A DNA stretch of 64,000 nt. It comes from Viscum album (taxonomy: Eukaryota > Streptophyta > Magnoliopsida > Santalales > Viscaceae). A program made the translations under genes and the position numbers. Every line of letters starts with the position of its first letter. Position 1 is the stretch's first letter. A model generated the notes under the pieces. It saw nothing but the letters and a program-made list of their open reading frames with translations. It was not told the origin of the DNA and did not search any database. The stretch is from NCBI GenBank assembly GCA_963277665.1, contig OY728123.1, positions 629,918,915 through 629,982,914 on the forward strand, in the 5' to 3' direction. Positions 12,314-24,433 of this stretch are shown here, one piece after another.

Positions 12314-14249
12314 TGAGAGGGAATATATAGAAACCCAAAATTTTATACATATATATTAAACTTTAACATAAGAATACTCAATACATAACATTTCGATCCA
12401 CAACTGAATCACTTATGTCTAATATCTCTAAAAAATTGGAAACACAAAAAAATGGTTCATAAAACATCTACATAATCTCCCACTTATTAGTTCATAAATA
12501 TAATTCATATTATACATGTTATACTTAATAATTTTCATCATAAACCAGGGAAAGGAAACATAAGAAAATGTTGAGATCAGATTCTCAGTAATGGTAAACA
12601 AGGTAAATTTCAATTACCTGATTTGAGAAACATGAACATATGTGTATAAAAATGTGTTCATATAATTTTTAAACCATAAAATACATATAAAATAGAATAA
12701 TCTAAAGTCCTGGAATAAAAATTGGATTTTTATAATACCGAAATCATAATGTATTCAAAGCACACAAACTAAGAATTTTTAACATATGCATACAATATTG
12801 ATATATTGCATCCACATAAGCCTATAAAATCATTTCATTACAGTATAATATCATTGAAAATGGTATAATAGTGATGTTAGTTCACTTTATAATCTATAAT
12901 AGTAATTTGGTTTTAATCCCAAGGCTATCATAGGGGACATAGTCCTTTACAAAATAGGGTTCACTCCTTATTCTAGTCCTCTTTATCTCACAAGATATCA
13001 ATTTTTACCTATTGAATTGAAGGGAGATTAGGATACCATCTATCAAATAATGAAAGTATTACATATTTATTCCAAAAGATCATAAGACATTCATTATATT
13101 ATATCCTATGAAATGCAATGGGTTTTATAAATTTTTCAACATTTCATCATACCATAACCCATGGAAAAGGAATGGATTTCATATAGAAATTTTCATCAAT
13201 AATATAAAAATTTATGATATGTGATAAGGGTGATATAATTGGATCATATACCTAGAAAATAAAAAATTTAATGAATTTTTTTTATATTTAAGTAATATAA
13301 ATTCCATTAAAAGTTCAATAAACATTAATAATGAAAATATCAATTACAATTTGAAATTATTTCATTAAAAAACTAATCAATTAAAAAGGAAAATATTTTA
13401 TTTTAAAATAAGAATATAAAATTCTAAATTAATATTTAAATGATATATTATTCATTACTTTACTAAAATACATTCATGCTTTATAAGTTAAAAAACATTC
13501 ATTCCATTTTTTTGTCGAGAAAGTCACAAAGTACCTTATTTGGAAAAAGACAAAAATATTTCTTTCAAACTATTTAAAAAACTAAAGAATGTATATAAAT
13601 TAATTTAAAAAATAATATAATAATATTAAAACCATATTAAAAAATTTTTTAGAAAATTTTCATATAAAAGAAAAATGTTTTTTTACCAAAGAGAGAGTAG
13701 TAGCTGATTTTCCTTAAAAATTTATTTTCAATCACTTGACAACATAAAATGAGGAAAATGAATGGAAAAAATTCATTTTAAAATATAAATTGAGGATAAT
13801 AAAATTCAATAGTTTTATTTAATGTTAGATAATAATATTTCATCATTATAACTTAATCATAAATAATCTTGGTAAACAATGAGATTGTAACACAAACTCC
13901 CGTACATCGAGTTATCCTTTCTTCGAAAGGACTTGAAAACACTGTATTAAAAATTTGAATTTATTATAATTATATAACATATTAATTTATATATATATAT
14001 ATCATCATATATTATACCTTTATAATACTTTAACACTACCTTTTATCAATTACTCTAAATTAAAAGTTTAGTTTTTGGGTGTTAACTTTTTTATTTATCC
14101 AGAGTGTTCTTGTTAATTAGTTTTGGGACTTTTACATTTATATTTATTAAATACTATTTAAAATATTAATAATTATTTAAATATAAGATATAATAATTAT
14201 ATACATATTTTTATTTATTCATAAAAGACCTAGATAGTAAAATAAATTA

Positions 14250-14815
14250 CACAGTTAATGGAGACGGTAAGTCTTATGTATGTGTAAATGATGTTTTCAT
14301 TTTCCAAAGAATTAAATGAAAGAATGGTAAGAACAAATTCAAATTTTAAATATAATAATTATATCATATATATCATATATATTCATAACATTAATATTAA
14401 TCACCATCCATGCAAAATATAAATGAAAAATTAATCACATCACTTTGTGGAGGTGGTAGTCAACACGTACAGACAAGAAACATTATCATTTCCCTAAGGA
14501 TTTGATGTTATGAAGGGAGAGAAGATATTAAAATTAAATAATTATAAATTTTCACTATTATTATATATAAATATTAAACCCATAATTAAACCAATAAATA
14601 AAATACAGATATGAAAATTGAATTATATCGCTCTGTGGAGATATGAACCCGTACATACACATGAGTGATACATTCACTTATCATTTTATGGTAAAGATGG
14701 TGTATAATGGTGTTTAAATAATCATAATAAAATTTATGAATATTTATAATACATAATTTTTTATTTTATGATAAATAATGTAGATTTAATGGAGGTAATG
14801 GATATTACAAAATAA
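14250..14815 (-). repeat. Subrepeats of LTR A with the conserved hairpin core
   Basis: Copies occur near 14,255-14,300, 14,435-14,490 and 14,625-14,680, with a weak fourth near 14,785, again spaced about 190 bp. The clearest one reads 'cactttgtggaggtggtagtc' on the plus strand, which is the reverse complement of the core in LTRs C and E. Confidence 0.6.
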
Positions 14816-15007
14816 CGTTATCATTTAATGGGATTACCTCATCTTTGAAACAACTTCTCTATATATCATATAAAGGACTCTATGTTTGGTATATTGGGAA
14901 GTTACGAGTCTCTATAATATTTATAGGAAAATTTATAAGATATATATTCAGAGTTTATTTTAGATATAAGGCTCAAAGTGGTGTGTATAAGTGAGGGAGG
15001 AGGTGCC

Positions 15008-15018
15008 CTTTTATAATT
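15008..15018 (-). promoter_or_regulatory. TATA-like element of LTR A
   Basis: On the minus strand this reads ATTATAAAAGG within 'ccacttacctcaattataaaagggcacctcc', matching the C-rich TATA context of LTRs C and E. It lies about 1.57 kb from the LTR start, as in LTR B. Confidence 0.4.
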
Positions 15019-16628
15019 GAGGTAAGTGGAACTTTTGAAATTTTCTAAAATACTAAATTATAGTATATTAATTTTCAAGAAAAAAGAATAAAAATGGATA
15101 GATATATGAGGATAAAGTAATATAGGGTTATAATACCATCAAAAAATAGAATTTTGACAAGTTTCGGTATCATTTTATCCTTATCATTTTAAAAAACCAT
15201 CAGTTAACAAATTTTTATTTTAACTATTGTAACAAAATTTTCGATATTAAAGGTTGTAATATATAATTTTAAGGTGAAATTATCCAATAAATGGAATATT
15301 TATGTCATTTTATGACTTATAATATCCAAATTGTATTAATTAAATATTTTTAATATTTATAAATAAATTAATAAAATATTATTTTGATGAAATATAATTG
15401 TTGTAAATTATGAAAGAATTCATATAATTTGGCTTAAAATACATAAATACAATTTTTTAATTAGAAAATAATATTTTAAATCCAAATTAACATGAAATAT
15501 TTTACTTTAAAAGTCATTAAATACTCTAAATTACTCAAATTATATCACTTGTAATATCATTAAAATAATTTTTTTTCCGGAAATTGAATAAACACTATTT
15601 TGATGTTGTGTAAGAATTTAAGGTAATTATATAACGCCTTAAAGTTGGAAATAAATCACCATCATGAATATAATTTAATTTTTAAAAAAATTAATAATAT
15701 TTTCATTCATAATAATATTTATTCCCTATTCAAAAACATAAAATATATTTAAAACTAATAGATTGAAATTTTGTAACTTTCTTTGGTCTATGTAATATAT
15801 AAATAATTTTTATTGAAAATTGTTCATTAAAATAATAATTTAAGGAATAATGAGATAAAGGTATAATTAAATTCATCTAATTATAATTATTATTAAAACC
15901 TATGGCCTTATTATTTATTTTAATCAAGGTTAACCTGATTTACCCTTTATTGCTGTGATAAATTTTATTATGACTGCAATTCATACTGACAAAAAATAAA
16001 TGGGAAATATTTAAAAAAATTCAGACTCCTAATTATTAATATTTAATTCATTTTATATAGTCAAATATTTTTTAACATAAAAAATTAATTTTAAATTAAG
16101 TGCATAAAATTCCAGAAAACAATGTTTTTAGGAAAATACATTTTTACGAAAATCTTGAAACTATTCTTATCCTATAGCTTGAAAAATATTTTTTTGACTC
16201 TTTAAATAATTTTATCAAGAAAATAATATGTAAATATCATTAAAATAAATCACCAATTGTGGTTAATTTAATTTATTAATATAAAAAATACAGTTTTAGT
16301 ATAATGTTTTTAAGAAAAGTCATATCTCTTGTTTTCAAATATTTTCTTTGTTTTTAATTATAATGATTTGGAAAACAATAAATTATTTTTATAAATGTTT
16401 AAACTATTTTTTTCATAATTTGGTTATTATAATTTATACCAACCAACATAACTACCATGATCTTATGGGCACATAATATTTTAATTATGTTACATGATAT
16501 GTCTAAACATTTTTTTTATGTAAGAAAATCTATCGAAGAAATAAAATTCTTTTAAGAGAAATATTTAATAAAAATATCATAGTATCCCATTCTATAACCA
16601 TTAAAAATAAATTTCCATCAAAATAATT

Positions 16629-17900
16629 CAAAATGACACAAATATATGTGGATACATCTCCCTCATAACATACTTAGATTCTCACATTTCTTCCTCAAAA
16701 TAGTGGTTTTTCCATAGATCTTTGACCACATGAGTGGTCTTATTTCATGTAACTTTCTCACTATTAATCAGAATAAATTCTCATTTTCTTCATAAGAAAT
16801 ATTTTTCTCCTATAATATGACGTATTATTTTAGTACAAGTGAAGGATCATCTGTGTAATTTTTTTGGAGAGATACGAGAAACACATCATGAACTTTAGAG
16901 AGATTAAATGGAAGTGCCAATCAATAAGATATCATTCTGATATGATAAATAATTAGAAAAGGACCGATTTCCCTAGTTCATAACTTTATATTATTTCTAA
17001 ATATCATAACACTCTTATTGGGATATATTTATAGGAATAACTTATCACAAATATGATACTCTTGATATTTCCAAGGATTATCAGCAATTTTTTCATCTCT
17101 TAGCTATTCAAATATTCTGTTGAATGGATCTAACATACTATAACATTTCCTCAGATAGATAAAGTCCCAATAGCCTTAATTTTACCAATTTATTCTATAA
17201 TGTGAGATTTATCCACTTACTACAATAGAGGGTTTCATATGGATCTATTTGAATGATTGATTGAAAGCTTTTGTTGTAAGAAAACTCTACTAAAAAAGCT
17301 GTTGATCCTAATACATTTGAAATCCATAGAGAACTATCTCAACAAGTCTTTTAGAGTTTTAATGGACCTTTTAGACGAACCCTACATATGAGGATTATAA
17401 GCGGTGTTGAAACATAGTTCTGTGTCTAGTGAAAAATATTGGCTTCCGCCAAATGTTGAGGTAAAATAGGACTCCTAAACTAATCCAATTAATAATGGAA
17501 CACCATGTAATATTATCACTTCTTTAATGCATAATTGATTAAGCTGATCAAGTAGGAAATCTTCTCTTTGAAAAATGATGTGTGTTGACTTCAGAGGGGG
17601 ATAGATTAAAACCCAAATTGAATATATCCCTTTAGATTATTTTGGGAGTCCGTTGATAAAATCCATGGTGATTTTCCCCATTTGTATATTGGTGTGTGTA
17701 ATAGTTGTAAGATCTCTTCAAGATTTTCTCTCTCCTCCTTAACTTGATAAATACCAAGCATCGAGAAACATACTTGATAATATCCCTATTCAATCAATCA
17801 CACTAGAAACACAATTTTAGGACTCTATAAATCACCGTACTACCTGGATGAATAGAGAATGATGAACTATGATCTTCATCCATCATCTCCTTCTATATAT
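16629..17900 (-). pseudogene. Chromovirus integrase with C-terminal chromodomain, decayed
   Basis: The integrase would insert element cDNA; the chromodomain of chromoviruses steers it to modified chromatin. At 17,639-17,667 the minus strand reads MDFINGLPK, the start of the catalytic core (family form MDFVxGLP), with a one-base frameshift just before it. Upstream, near 17,745-17,770, 'CLVFIKLRRREK' recalls the CxxCQxxKxE segment of the zinc-binding domain. At 16,665-16,740 the strand reads HVVKDLWKNHYFEEEM, a stop, then ESKYVMREMYPHIF. This follows the chromodomain pattern VKVLWxNHxxEEATWExExxMRxxYPxLF, with the conserved Trp codon now TGA. Pol ends about 40 bp before the LTR, as expected. 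Non-functional. Confidence 0.8.
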
Positions 17901-18119
17901 CTAGTACCATAGGATAGAAAAACTATTCCCAAAAAATATTATTCAATTATAATCAATCTTAGAGTATGTAACTTTTCTTACCATATTTTACCACTCTACA
18001 TATTAGTTTTATGCCTCTTTAATATTCACTTAGATAAATACATGATCACCTATTTAAGAAAGAAATGACTTATCCCCTTAAATATTTCAAGATCCATAAT
18101 TTTAATTTTAAAAAATTTT

Positions 18120-19010
18120 GGATCTTTTTTTATCCATATAATTGTTAAGATGGAAAGATCCTTTTGACATAGAGTACCTTAAAACTTGTCCACTTTCCCA
18201 TGGTGGTAATGTAACAAGAAGTCATAATTTTTATTCAAATATATCCATCTTCCGTGGGGAATGTTTTACTATTTTTAAGTGTAAATATTCTTTAAATTTT
18301 TTGATAAGTAAATATATCACACGTTTCTCAAAAAATAGACTAACTCCATATATTTAATGAAAAAATTATTTCATCTAAATCCAAATCAAGATTTTATTAA
18401 TTTACCTTATGAACATTAAATTTATCTAAGGAATAAGATATAACCATAATATTCTATCTGAGGACACATCTTAGTCCCTTCCTTGCTGAAACACTATAGA
18501 TTATAAAACCTTAAACCCCACATTATAGTTTAACCGTAGTTGAAATAGATAGTCTTTTCTTTAGTTCCTTGAAAAATTAGGCCAATTAATCCATCCAAAG
18601 GAACTTCAATCCCATCAAAATTAATTTGGATAGTGGGATTCTACAAAGATGGAAAATTCCCCACAAAGAACTAATAATATCCAGCAAAATCAAGATATCT
18701 GTGGATCATAATAATAGTGGTTGGTCCTGGAAAATGTTAAATAACTTATTAATTTAAAGGATCTTATGATATTCCCTCACTTTAGATTTTATTAAAAAAT
18801 AATGAAACTTTCTAATTCCAAAATTGATAATTGATAAAATTTTCAAAACATATCTCAATCCTTATGGTCTCTTGAAAACTTCTAAAATGATCATAATGTT
18901 CTTTCTTAATATTTAAATAAATAATAATATAATCTTTAAAGAATAATATAAGATTATTATGGAAATATCTAAATAATATTTTCATTAAATCCATAAATAC
19001 AACTGGGTAT
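18120..19010 (-). pseudogene. Chromovirus reverse transcriptase and RNase H, decayed
   Basis: The RT copies element RNA and the RNase H degrades it. The minus-strand frame 18,994-18,812 reads MDLMKILFRYFHNNLI, then KDYIIIYL, then ending CFENFINYQFWN. This matches the family stretch FMDLMNRVFxxYLDxFVIVFIDDILIYSK...KCEFWL, but the catalytic FIDD has become a KDY-containing sequence. Next, near 18,645-18,705, comes RYLDFAGYY, a stop, FFVGNF (family RFLGLAGYYRRFVxNFS). At 18,150-18,310 the RNase H segment reads KNLKNIYT, later GRWIYLNKNYDFLLHYHHGK (family RRWLELLKDYDxxxxYHPGKAN). Several stops correspond to TGG or CAG codons hit by C-to-T or G-to-A change. Confidence 0.85.
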
Positions 19011-19639
19011 TTTAATGACCAAATTTTATCACTATAAATTCATAGTGTCTATACTTTTTATGGAATGATGTCTTAGGAATATCTTCATTTCGACCCTCAA
19101 TTGATTTTATCAAGAATAAAGGTCAATCTTGGAAAAGTATTGATCAATATAAACTTGACCAAACATGTCATAAATATTGGTCAGGGGTGATTTTTCTTGA
19201 TAGTTATCTTGTTATGTTCTTGATAATAAATGTTGAGTCACATTGATCCATATTTCATCGTAACAAATAGGGTACACCCCAATGTGACACACTTAAATTA
19301 ATGATTTACATTTCAATATTATACTAGTTTTTCATATTAAATTCATATAACTCAATTAGGGTCATTCTATATAGATTCCTACAAATAGGTGTAACAATAG
19401 GTATTAGTTATATTGATAAATCATCTTCTTGATTCAGTGGAAGAGTTGGAATCTATTAAAAAAGACATCAAATAAACTCCCAAAAATTGGAATATTTTAT
19501 ATATTGAATCTCTCCCCAACCATCTGAGATAAATGAGCCTTAATAATGGGAATAATTATCCATATAATTGATGAAATTTCCATTAGAATTTCATATTTTT
19601 CAACACACTAATATAAAATCATAGGTTTCTTTAGAATAT

Positions 19640-19955
19640 AAAAAAACATCCCTTACTTGAAATTGATGTGGGATTTATTAAAGAAAACCAATCCATTCCC
19701 AAAAATAACCTCAAATTAAATTGGAGGAATAATGCAATGTTTTTTAGGAAAACAATTCTCACAAAATTCAATAGAAGAAGAATCATATTCTTGAGATATG
19801 ATAATCATAAAATTTGGGGGTTTTAATACTATATAAACATCTAATTCTTCCTGTGGTACAATGAGAAACTTAGAAAATTCATTATGGATAAAGGATTGGA
19901 TACATAATGAATCAAATAAGACATCAATAGTTCTAGATTATTTGGTAAGTGTTTA
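19640..19955 (-). pseudogene. Chromovirus aspartic protease, decayed
   Basis: Read on the minus strand, 'LFDSLCIQSFIHNEF' corresponds to the protease active-site stretch LFDSGATHSFI, with the Gly of DSG lost. Further on, 'FEVIFGNGLVFFNKSHINF' corresponds to FDVILGMDWLxxxxAxIDC. The position between gag and RT is canonical. The catalytic triad is broken, so no activity is expected. Confidence 0.65.
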
Positions 19956-21303
19956 TTTTGACATGTCATTATCGAACCCCTCATTAGAAATTGTGATCAA
20001 ATGAGATTTCCATTTTTCTATAGTCTTAAGAGGTTGTTGAAATCAGTCATTTTTCATTAAACTTGGGATTTGGGAACGGGTTAGAATCATTTCCATACTC
20101 CATCCATATGAGGAATTAGAGTGCAAGTGATATATTATTTTGATATTTCTCTCTATTCATATCATTACCTAACTTATTCCCATCAATTCGTAATTTTATT
20201 ACTCAATAACCTTTATTAACCCACTTGAATCATTTATGAGTTATCCTATGTTTTTTTACAAACATCAAGCATAAATTAAGTAATATATTCTTCTCTCTAT
20301 TTTTTTTATAATTTCCTTTAAATTATAATTTTTTTATTATCAAGAAATGAGATAGATGGGTAACTCTAATATCCATATTTAACTTGATATCACATTAAAA
20401 TTAATTTATAGATACTAAAGTACATTACCTATAATTACCTTTAGAGAATTGGTTTTAGGTCATTGGAGAATTGAACAATCTTAATTTCAGGTTAGGTGAT
20501 AATACCTAAAGTGTACCTTGAGAGAATTTTGAAATTTTCCACATAAGTACTAAAATATTCCTCATCCTTATTTTTTAATCAATGAATTACTTCACAATTT
20601 TCACATGTTAAATACATGGAAAGTACTTTTTGATAAATAATATTTAAAATTCCTCATACTCCATAGATTCAATTTATCCCTGTTATATCTTTTTATTGAT
20701 AAGTGTCCACCACTAAAATGATTTTCCGAAAAAATGATAATCAAATTTAATAACTTTATCAAGTTTCAAACACTGAGGAATTAAAAATATTCTTTCAATG
20801 GTACTAATCCATTACTCATCAATTAGTGGATCAATGGGCCTACAAAAAAGAAGTTGTGTTCTACCTCATGAAGGACTAAACACCAAATTATTCCATAATT
20901 GTTTCATTTATTAGCTCATCATAATTCATATATTGAAAAAATTGTGTGAGAATATCAATAAGATTTGGTATTCCAGGTCCTATAGAATTCAGTTTTTCAG
21001 GGGGAAAATAATTTCATTGTCCATCAAATTCAGTATTATCATGATTCTATTGTGTTCAAACCGTTGATTAAAACTAAAATTTATAGCGTGATAAATAATA
21101 ATCACATTGGGGAACCAAATAATCATTAAAAATAACTTATATGGTATATAAATTATGAAACCTTATTATATGACACATTTGGTTTAACCTAGTTAATTAT
21201 TGGTTATTTCCAAAAAATTAATATTTTATCGTATAATTAGAATAGAGCACAAGGTTATTACTATAGTGTTCCTATAATAGTTTCTAAAGGTTAACTAAAC
21301 CTT
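19956..21303 (-). pseudogene. Chromovirus gag region, heavily decayed
   Basis: This interval between the primer-binding site and the protease should encode the capsid protein. Near 20,480-20,650 the minus strand gives 'KKYFPC' followed by about 35 residues resembling the gag motif KYFPxxxRxxKxxEFxxLxQGxMSVxEYxxKFxxLSR, with many substitutions and stops. No intact zinc knuckle is visible. Assigned mainly from position. Confidence 0.45.
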
Positions 21304-21315
21304 ACTCTGACACCA
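21304..21315 (-). other. Primer-binding site (iMet type) of the chromovirus
   Basis: On the minus strand this reads TGGTGTCAGAGT, 10 of 12 identical to TGGTATCAGAGC. It sits immediately inside LTR B, at the start of the internal region, which fixes the orientation and the inner edge of the 5' LTR. Confidence 0.65.
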
Positions 21316-21863
21316 TCTATATTGACACTTACATAGATATTACATCTTAATAGATGAATATTCATTACATAACATTTAAATCCATTCCATAATTATTTAG
21401 GTCTAGTAACTATATAAACATGGAACCATTAAAATGTAATTCATAAAATACGTACAAAATATCCCACTTATTTATTTTTATCAACTAATATTATTAGTAA
21501 TATCATACTTAATACTTTCTTTAGAAATTGGGTAAAGGAAACATAAGAAAAATGTGAGATCATATGCTCAATAAGGGTAAAGATGGGAAATATCAATGAT
21601 CACGTAATAATAACACAATAAAAATAGAATAAGAACATGATATTACCGTATTAAAATCATAATGTGTATATAAATGATCATAATATTATGTCATGGAATA
21701 CATATTAGTAATTCAAAAGTCCTAGATCACAAAAAAATAAAATAATATGAACCATAAACGTTTGACATAGGAATTAACATTGATTTGTATCTTACACATA
21801 AATATGGACAAATAACTTCCTTAGTAGTTAAGGTGCAATTACAAGGTTATCATAGTGGAATAA
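21316..21863 (-). repeat. 5' LTR of the chromovirus, first segment (LTR B, left of the CACTA element)
   Basis: This holds the R/U5-side end of the 5' LTR. It aligns with 12,320-12,935 of LTR A up to 'caaggttatcatagtgg', where the CACTA element interrupts it. The other segment resumes at 31,486. Confidence 0.75.
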
Positions 21864-21883
21864 CACTACGGGAAAAATGGGTA
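21864..21883 (+). repeat. Left terminal inverted repeat of the CACTA element
   Basis: Begins with the diagnostic CACTA and pairs with 31,466-31,485. It lies at the 3' side of the transposase genes. Confidence 0.93.
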
Positions 21884-21888
21884 TTTGG

Positions 21889-22236
21889 GATGGGTCATTT
21901 GTGACGGGATCCCATCGCAAATGGCCTTTTGCGACGGGGGACCGTCGCAAATCGCCCGTTGTAGAAAACGCCGTCGCAACAACAATTATTTGCAACGGGC
22001 CCGTCGCTGAAGCTATTATTTTCGACAGGGATCCTTACTGTCGCAAATAATACTCCGTATATTTGTAAAAGATTTGAAAAAAGTAATCGCGACGGGCCCC
22101 GTCACAACAGTTATTTTCGATGAGTCCCGCCGCAATTGTTTTTTAAAAAATAAAATAAAAACTATTATTAAATTATTTTAATGGATATAATAATAATAGT
22201 ATTTGCGACGGGCATAGTACCCCGTCGCAAATACTA
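21889..22236. repeat. Left subterminal repeats (GCGACGGG palindromes)
   Basis: Repeated TTTGCGACGGG and its complement CCCGTCGCAAA occur in both orientations, often as short inverted pairs; the last, at 22,202-22,234, pairs around 'catagtac'. In En/Spm-type elements, subterminal repeats bind the TNPA protein and bring the two ends together; that role is inferred here. Several copies have lost CpG (for example 'gtgacggg', 'gatgggtc'). Confidence 0.85.
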
Positions 22237-22251
22237 TAAAAAAAATAAAAA

Positions 22252-22560
22252 AAATTATTAATAAATTATTTTAATTAATATAATAATAATCCAATTATAA
22301 TTCAAAAATAAAAAATAATAAAATATTAATAAATGATTTTAATTAATATAATAATAGAATTATAATTCACAAATAAAAATAATAAATTATAAATAAATTA
22401 TTTTAATTTATATAATAATAATAGAATTATAACTCAAAAATAAAAAATAATAGAATGTTAATAAATGATTTAATTAATATAATAATATTATATTTATAAT
22501 TCATAAATAAAAAAAATATTAATAAGTTATTTTAATTAATATAAAAATAATATAATTATT
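22252..22560. repeat. AT-rich tandem repeat, unit about 65 bp
   Basis: About five imperfect copies of a unit containing 'attaataaattattttaat', 'taatataataata', 'aattataattca' and 'aaataaaaaataata'. It lies between the left subterminal repeats and the 3' end of the TNPA-like gene, with plain AT-rich sequence on to about 22,790. Confidence 0.6.
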
Positions 22561-22798
22561 TTACATTCAAATATTAAAATAATTCAAATATTACAAAAAA
22601 ATATAATTAAATTATAATATTATAAAATATTAATATATATATATAATTTAATATTAAAAAATATAAATAATATTATTATTCATATTAATATTGTTATTTC
22701 AAAATATAATATTATTAATATTTTATAATGAGACAGAAACAACGAATAGAAAAAATTCATATTTTGATTTAACAAATTTTATAGCATAAAAACAAACT

Positions 22799-24334
22799 CT
22801 AATATGAAGGAGGGGGGAGGGGGGGATATGCAGATGCTGGTGGAGGAAAATACATCCCTAAAGCATGAGTGAGTCGTCGCATGTACTCCATCTGCTCCTG
22901 GTGGTGCTGCTGCCACCGACTCATCTGCTCCTCGTATAACTGCTGCTGGCGTCGACGCTCCTCCTCATGCTGCTGCTGCTGCTGACGCATCTGCTCATGC
23001 TCCTGTCGGAGACTCTCTATCAATGCAGTCTGAGATTGCAACTGATCCTCATACTGTGTAGCAGAAGAAGATGCATGAGCTCCTCTCGAGCTGGACACCG
23101 ACATCGCAACACTGCCATAATAATCTCCGGGAGTCAGTCGAGAGCTAATACCAACTACTCGGCCCTTCTCGAAGGCATACTGGGTGGCCTGCATCCATGC
23201 CGCCTCATCAAACTGACGGCCAGTGGTCTGATCTGATGACTTGGCCTGACTCTCAGGCCGGGTCTGTGACGCTGCGGCCTCATATGAGTCCTGTAGTTGC
23301 AATTTAAAATTAAAATTGTGAATATATTATATGCGGTTAATTTTTAAACTTGAAAAAAATAATACTGACCACGATGTGATGCTGACGATCACCTCTGAAC
23401 TCCCCAGTAGCAGGATCACTATAGATCCTCTGATATACGTCGTACTCCGTAATGTCGGGGTGCTCGACAGCCTATAAGAATAAAAAATAAACTGTTAATA
23501 TTTATAGTTATATAAAATATTTATAAAGAAGGTACGTACCAGATGCTGTCTATGAGTACTGAAAGAACGACTCCCAGCTCGATGAGTCACCTCCTGTCTC
23601 CCCCGATTCTGTCTCCCCACCGATGATCTCCTCTGAAAGGCACCACTCAACCAGTGCGCACATAATCCATCCCATACATGGGATGAAATGTACTCTGGTC
23701 GGTGTGCTCTACATGACTCGTCAAAATCTGACACTCCTGCTTTCTTTATGGCAGATTTTCATAAATTGTGCAAAAATTGACCCAAGCGATCACGCATGAC
23801 CACCTCCCATGCCTTGTGGATGGCGTCACGCATGGTATCCTCGATCGGATACCATAAACCCTACAAATAAATCAAAATATCAAGTTAGCAATGAAATAAT
23901 TTTCAAAATAAAAATTATTTATTTACGTACGTACCAACCAATGGCCGAACATGGCCTGCTGCACATCAATGAGAATCTGCTCCCATGTGGTCCACGGCTG
24001 AGAGAAATAGTTGCGAAAAATAGCGCTGCCTTGTCCGACTGCTATATGCGGAAAACTGTAAAAATAATAAACATTTATTATGTGAATAGATTAATGAAAT
24101 CTTTGTCAAATCCACAGATTATCACACAGGTTATCACACCTTCGTATGCGTGGATCAAACCCAAGACGTGGACGTCACTCGGGGACGGGGTCAGGAATCA
24201 TCAATCGTGCAAGACCGCGGCCCCCTCCACGTACTCCCTGGAGTGCCTACAGGCTGAGGGTCATCTTCCAGTAACTCATCCGCATCGAAATGTAGGTCAT
24301 CATATTCCAACTCACGAAATATCTCGTCGTCCAT
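22799..24334 (-). pseudogene. TNPA-like CACTA protein (Transposase_24, Ptta/En/Spm family), spliced, with lesions
   Basis: Predicted accessory transposition protein that binds the subterminal repeats in the nucleus. The start ATG at 24,334 follows a CAG acceptor and gives MDDEIFRELEYDDLHFDADE. After a frame change come GGRGLARLMIPDPVPE, a stop, then RPRLGFDPRIRR. A second exon (about 24,056-23,932) gives IFRNYFSQPWTTWEQILIDV. A third (about 23,865-23,541) runs LWYPIEDTMRDAIHKAWEVV to GSRSFSTHRQHL, with one in-frame TGA at 23,759-23,761. A fourth (about 23,472-23,369) gives VYQRIYSDPATGEFRGDRQ. The last (about 23,293-22,799) ends in a Gln-rich coiled coil and a Pro-rich tail. Splice sites such as CTG|GTACGT and CTACAG|GA are visible. 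The order and motifs fit the family. Confidence 0.8.
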
Positions 24335-24433
24335 CTGAAACAGAAAATGTTAATGTTGTTAGAAAATAATTGATAATTACTATTATATATATATATATAT
24401 ATTATGATTGTATAAAACTACCATGTAACTCTA

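Larger units (their letters stand above)
12320..16589 (-). repeat. 3' LTR of the chromovirus (LTR A)
   Basis: Pairs with LTR B. Anchors: 12,430-12,620 with 21,420-21,600 ('atctcccactta/atatcccactta', 'ggtaaaggaaacataagaaaa'); 12,920 with 21,850 ('caaggctatcatag'); 13,100-13,170 with 31,720-31,790 ('aatgggttt' to 'catggaa'); 16,440-16,510 with 35,000-35,075 ('gtctaaac'). The inner edge lies just past the pol terminus. About 4.27 kb, with no coding content. Confidence 0.75.

Noticed and set aside
18142..18357. 71-codon plus-strand frame
   Set aside because: It is the complement of the chromovirus RNase H remains on the minus strand, whose motifs are unmistakable.
22967..23236. Leucine-rich 89-codon plus-strand frame
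   Set aside because: Antisense of the CAG-rich, glutamine-coding part of the TNPA-like gene; leucine runs are the expected artefact.
23809..24369. 186-codon plus-strand frame inside the CACTA element
   Set aside because: It overlaps exons of the TNPA-like gene on the minus strand; the protein has no motif and spans introns of the real gene.
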